44,418 bases of DNA from Clostridia bacterium (lineage in GTDB: Bacteria > Bacillota > Peptococcia > DRI-13 > SV3-B141), in the NCBI GenBank assembly GCA_018433015.1, contig JAHDSB010000140.1:1-44418 (forward strand). The letters are read 5' to 3'. The position numbers and the translations under genes were made by a program. How positions within the stretch are numbered: the stretch's first letter is position 1; every line of letters begins with the position of its first letter. This document shows, in pieces, positions 42,686 through 44,418 of this stretch. Below the pieces are notes generated by a model, which was not told where the DNA came from, ran no database searches, and was given only the letters and a program-made list of their open reading frames with translations.

Positions 42686-42859
42686 ATGAGTATGGCGGAA
42701 GAGTTATTGAAAAAGTTTGAGGATCTTCCAGAAGACAAGAAAAGACAGGTAATTGATTTTGTTGATTTTCTTAAGCTAAAAGAAAGAAAAGATATTATAG
42801 ATATGATGGATGGCATAATTAGCGAAAACAAAGAAGCTTTTCAGGAGCTAAGTAAATGA
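42686..42859 (+). CDS. Cassette 9: antitoxin of a Doc-type pair
   Basis: The 57-residue product starts at ATG 42686 behind aatgaggtg. The sequence AEELLKKFEDLPEDKKRQVIDFVDFLKLKER resembles DUF2281-type or Phd-like short antitoxins. It overlaps the toxin start by four bases (ATGA), so both are translated as a unit. The C-terminal half, DIIDMMDGIISENKEAFQEL, probably binds and masks the toxin. Family assignment is tentative, position is strong evidence. Confidence 0.78.
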   Translation: MSMAEELLKKFEDLPEDKKRQVIDFVDFLKLKERKDIIDMMDGIISENKEAFQELSK

Positions 42860-43245
42860 TGAAGTTTGTCGCTTTTGAAGAAGTTGTTTATTTTCATAAG
42901 AAGATTATACAAGCTACAGGTGGCAGTTATGGCATAAGAGATATAGGATTAATTAAAAGTTCCCTAAATAGGGCTTATGTTACTTTTGATGGACAAGATT
43001 TATATAAGGAGAATAAGGATAAGATTGTTGCTATCACTTATAGCCTTATAAAAAACCATGGATTTATTGATGGAAATAAGAGAATTGGTGTTGCTGTAAT
43101 GTTACTATTATTGCGGTTGAACGATATAAAAATAGAATACACACAGAAAGAACTAATAGAATTAGGGTTAGGGATTGCAGATGGTTCTTTTGATGAAAAG
43201 GAAATAAAGAGATGGATAACAGACCATCAGATTGACGTTAAGTAA
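42856..43245 (+). CDS. doc: Cassette 9: Doc/Fic-family toxin (death on curing)
   Basis: Doc toxins carry the Fic fold and phosphorylate EF-Tu to halt translation; the neighbouring antitoxin neutralises them. The 129-residue product fits Doc length, with the N-terminal VYFHKKIIQATGGSYGIRDIGLIKSSL and the active site HGFIDGNKR at residues 68-76 (His68, Asp72, Lys75, Arg76). Classical Doc has Ala in place of the Gly before Asn. The downstream RIGVAVMLLLLRLNDI is conserved. The gene is intact. Toxin-antitoxin pairs are common in large chromosomal integrons, where they stabilise arrays; this fits the context. Confidence 0.88.
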   Translation: MMKFVAFEEVVYFHKKIIQATGGSYGIRDIGLIKSSLNRAYVTFDGQDLYKENKDKIVAITYSLIKNHGFIDGNKRIGVAVMLLLLRLNDIKIEYTQKELIELGLGIADGSFDEKEIKRWITDHQIDVK

Positions 43246-43246
43246 T

Positions 43247-43276
43247 AAGGCAGAACATTTTGCCTTGTTTTTTTGA
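43247..43276 (+). terminator. Rho-independent terminator after the toxin gene
   Basis: AAGGCA and TGCCTT form a short stem followed by GTTTTTTTT. It lies between the toxin stop and site 9. Confidence 0.75.
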
Positions 43277-43299
43277 AAAAAGATCGGCGTCGATACTAC

Positions 43300-43495
43300 A
43301 GATAACACAGCATTTCCACAAGGGTGCGGATTAGCAAGTTCAACGTAGGTTCACTTTGGGGCGGGGCTGAAGAGTGCCGCACTACATCCCTTCTGCCAAC
43401 CAAGGCGATGCCCGCATTATCCGACCCAAAGGGTCCCCGGCATGAGCGGTCATTTGTAAGGCTCAGGGACGTCGGGAATGCTGGATACGTTCTAC
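43300..43495 (+). repeat. attC-like site 9 (196 bp, type B arm)
   Basis: Outer boxes are AGATAAC (43300-43306) and GTTCTAC (43489-43495). L boxes GCATTTCC and GGGAATGC pair. Arm 1 is GGTGCGG with GTGCCGC nearby; arm 2 carries the GGCGATGCCCGCATTA and GACCCAAAGGGTCCC sequence shared with site 2. The left flank, reversed, GTTATCTGTAGTATCGACG, matches the start of cassette 9, GTTATCGGAAATATCGACG. Confidence 0.85.
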
Positions 43496-43562
43496 AATGT
43501 TTATAATATTTTAGTAAAAAAATAATATTAATGGGGATGATATTATCAAAACTATTGCTATC

Positions 43563-44042
43563 ATGGGAATATTATTATTAATAGCAATATTAATGTATAG
43601 CACTATAGGAGCTATGACAGTGTTCTTGTTTGCAATTTTGTCTTTTGTTCAAGCAACAATGTTTAGTATTAAAGGAGAGTATTACGATAAGTTTTTAGAA
43701 TTTACAAATCCGAGACTGTATACTGCTTACAATGAAAAAGGAAATGACTATTTAAAGAAAAAGAGAAAAATGAATATAATAGGTTATTACATTCTTTCTG
43801 TAGTCTGGGGATATTATTACTTCGACAATAGACGATGGATAGATACAATGGAAAATAATTTTAGTATCAACATACCAGCAATATTAATTGGTTTAGTATT
43901 TGCTATTTCAGTTTATTATCTTACTATTATGGTAGCTAAAAAAAGTAAAACTGCTACTGGAGAGTTAGTATTGAACATAATTTTAGGTGTTTTTATGACT
44001 ATGGCTATGTTTGTATTTGTTTTTTATATATTCCTTAATTAG
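43563..44042 (+). CDS. Cassette 10: polytopic membrane protein of unknown function
   Basis: The 159-residue product, counted from ATG 43563, has about four hydrophobic segments: MGILLLIAILMYSTIGAMT, a segment overlapping VFLFAILSFVQATMF, the pair around YYILSVVWGYYYF, INIPAILIGLVFAISVYY, and ILGVFMTMAMFVFVFYIF at the end. A basic loop, KKKRKMN, follows the N-terminal part. No good ribosome binding site precedes ATG 43563; an in-frame ATT at 43542 lies six bases after ggggatg and would add seven residues, so the true start is uncertain. I do not recognise the family. The cassette ends at a damaged site. Confidence 0.65.
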   Translation: MGILLLIAILMYSTIGAMTVFLFAILSFVQATMFSIKGEYYDKFLEFTNPRLYTAYNEKGNDYLKKKRKMNIIGYYILSVVWGYYYFDNRRWIDTMENNFSINIPAILIGLVFAISVYYLTIMVAKKSKTATGELVLNIILGVFMTMAMFVFVFYIFLN

Positions 44043-44144
44043 AATAATCGCAATCAAAAATATTAAATTTTATTTTATAAAGTTTGATAGTAGATTTTTT
44101 TTGCTGTGACGTCTATAGGGTTGAATCTGGGGGCACGATACGTC

Positions 44145-44228
44145 GTAGAACAAAATGTTGCCGCAAGGGCGCGTGAGGTATAAATATGGAGTAATCGCGC
44201 CACAGCCCTATCGCTAACCGAGACCAGC
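44145..44228 (+). repeat. attC-like site 10 (truncated)
   Basis: The left box GTAGAAC (44145-44151) and arm 1 (GGGCGCG with CGCGCC) are present, followed by the opening of arm 2 (CTAACCGAGACCAGC), then similarity stops. No L' box or GTT right box is found before 44418. The left flank, reversed, GTTCTACGACGTATCG, matches the start of cassette 10 only over GTTCTAC. Confidence 0.7.
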
Positions 44229-44418
44229 TAAAGAAAGTCAAGTGGTTATATAAATAATTTAGCATTGTTAAAATAGAAGGGAGTATAGATAATTTTGTGT
44301 AAATGGTTTTCTCATCTTATATTTTCTAAAAGATTATGCTTAATTTTTAACTAGATTATGTCTCCATATTTCGACATTTGGTTAAGTTATAAATGCTCTT
44401 TTCCAATCAGAGAATAGG
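44229..44418. other. AT-rich end of window without recognisable gene
   Basis: After the truncated site 10, 190 bases show no convincing reading frame, ribosome binding site or repeat. It may be the right junction of the array or part of a further cassette cut by the window end. Confidence 0.4.

Larger units (their letters stand above)
29905..44228 (+). mobile_element. Integron-like gene-cassette array without integrase (CALIN-like)
   Basis: Ten attC-like sites punctuate this stretch and every cassette gene apart from the IS91 pair is on the + strand with a site just downstream. Each cassette begins at GTT inside the right box of the preceding site, and its first 7-19 bases are the reverse complement of the bases before its own terminal site. 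Examples: cassette 5 starts GTTCTACGACATATCGTGC and its terminal flank reads, reversed, GTTCTACGACGTCTCGTGC; cassette 4 starts GTTCTCCGAAATCACACGC against GTTCTCCGAAGGCACACGC. This is the expected result of circular cassette insertion by site-specific recombination. No IntI integrase is seen in the window; one could lie outside. Confidence 0.85.

Noticed and set aside
30534-43495. The repeats as a structured non-coding RNA family or REP/MITE element
   Set aside because: The pairing of each cassette start with the flank of its own terminal site, changing from cassette to cassette, is not explained by a uniform dispersed element. A transposon with cassette-specific terminal inverted repeats remains a less likely alternative.
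30534-44228. A CRISPR array, suggested by regularly repeated sequence with unique DNA between
   Set aside because: Repeats are about 196 bp, internally structured, and the spacers are gene-sized with intact coding regions; no cas genes are present.

Overview
The window reads as a chromosome segment of a low-GC, endospore-forming Firmicute of the class Clostridia. The evidence is two alpha/beta-type SASP-like genes beside the germination protease gpr, the sporulation membrane protein ylbJ, a FapR-controlled fatty-acid operon using FabK, and an rnc-smc-ftsY block. The gene order resembles Peptococcaceae-like Clostridia, but I cannot name a genus from sequence alone.

Bases 1-28254 are mostly conserved core genome: the 3' part of recG; two SASP-like genes convergent with gpr; rsmD and a coiled-coil protein convergent with ylbJ; a patatin-like esterase convergent with tmcAL; pta; yceD-rpmF behind a textbook sigma-A promoter; then fapR-plsX-fabH-fabK-fabD-fabG-acpP-(second FabK-like flavoprotein)-fabF, and rnc-radical SAM-smc-ftsY-mtnP-mtaD-ridA. 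The fapR promoter has a FapR-like operator lying across its -10 box. A structured intergenic repeat occurs twice, in opposite orientations, in front of fapR and in front of fabF. mtnP and mtaD together suggest deamination of methylthioadenosine followed by phosphorolysis of the inosine form.

Bases 28255-29723 are a transition zone: a membrane-anchored gene of unknown function split by one in-frame stop codon, and a small starch-binding-like (CBM25/53-type) protein.

From about 29905 to at least 44228 the DNA is a gene-cassette array with the logic of an integron. It has ten attC-like sites; eight of them (one truncated) belong to one family and seven of those span 195-196 bp between their outer R boxes. 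Every cassette gene lies on the + strand, with its site just downstream, except the IS91 genes. In each cassette the first bases, beginning at the G of GTT, are the reverse complement of the bases just before the site that ends that same cassette, often for 14-19 nt. This is the signature expected if each cassette was once a circle that inserted by site-specific recombination at GTT. No integron integrase is visible, so within this window it is an integrase-less attC cluster (CALIN-like). The cassettes carry proteins of unknown function, a DUF6429-like protein, a secreted copper-amine-oxidase-N-like protein, a membrane protein plus a SEC-C protein, a two-gene unit with a ClpB-like AAA+ ATPase, a Doc/Fic toxin-antitoxin pair, several membrane proteins, and one cassette occupied by a reversed IS91-family element whose tyrosine recombinase carries an amber stop.

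The array is the feature most likely to be undescribed. Its sites are long and branched, cassette ends show extended cassette-specific complementarity, some cassettes have matching hairpins with a GTCC-type loop at both ends, and the host is a Gram-positive spore former.
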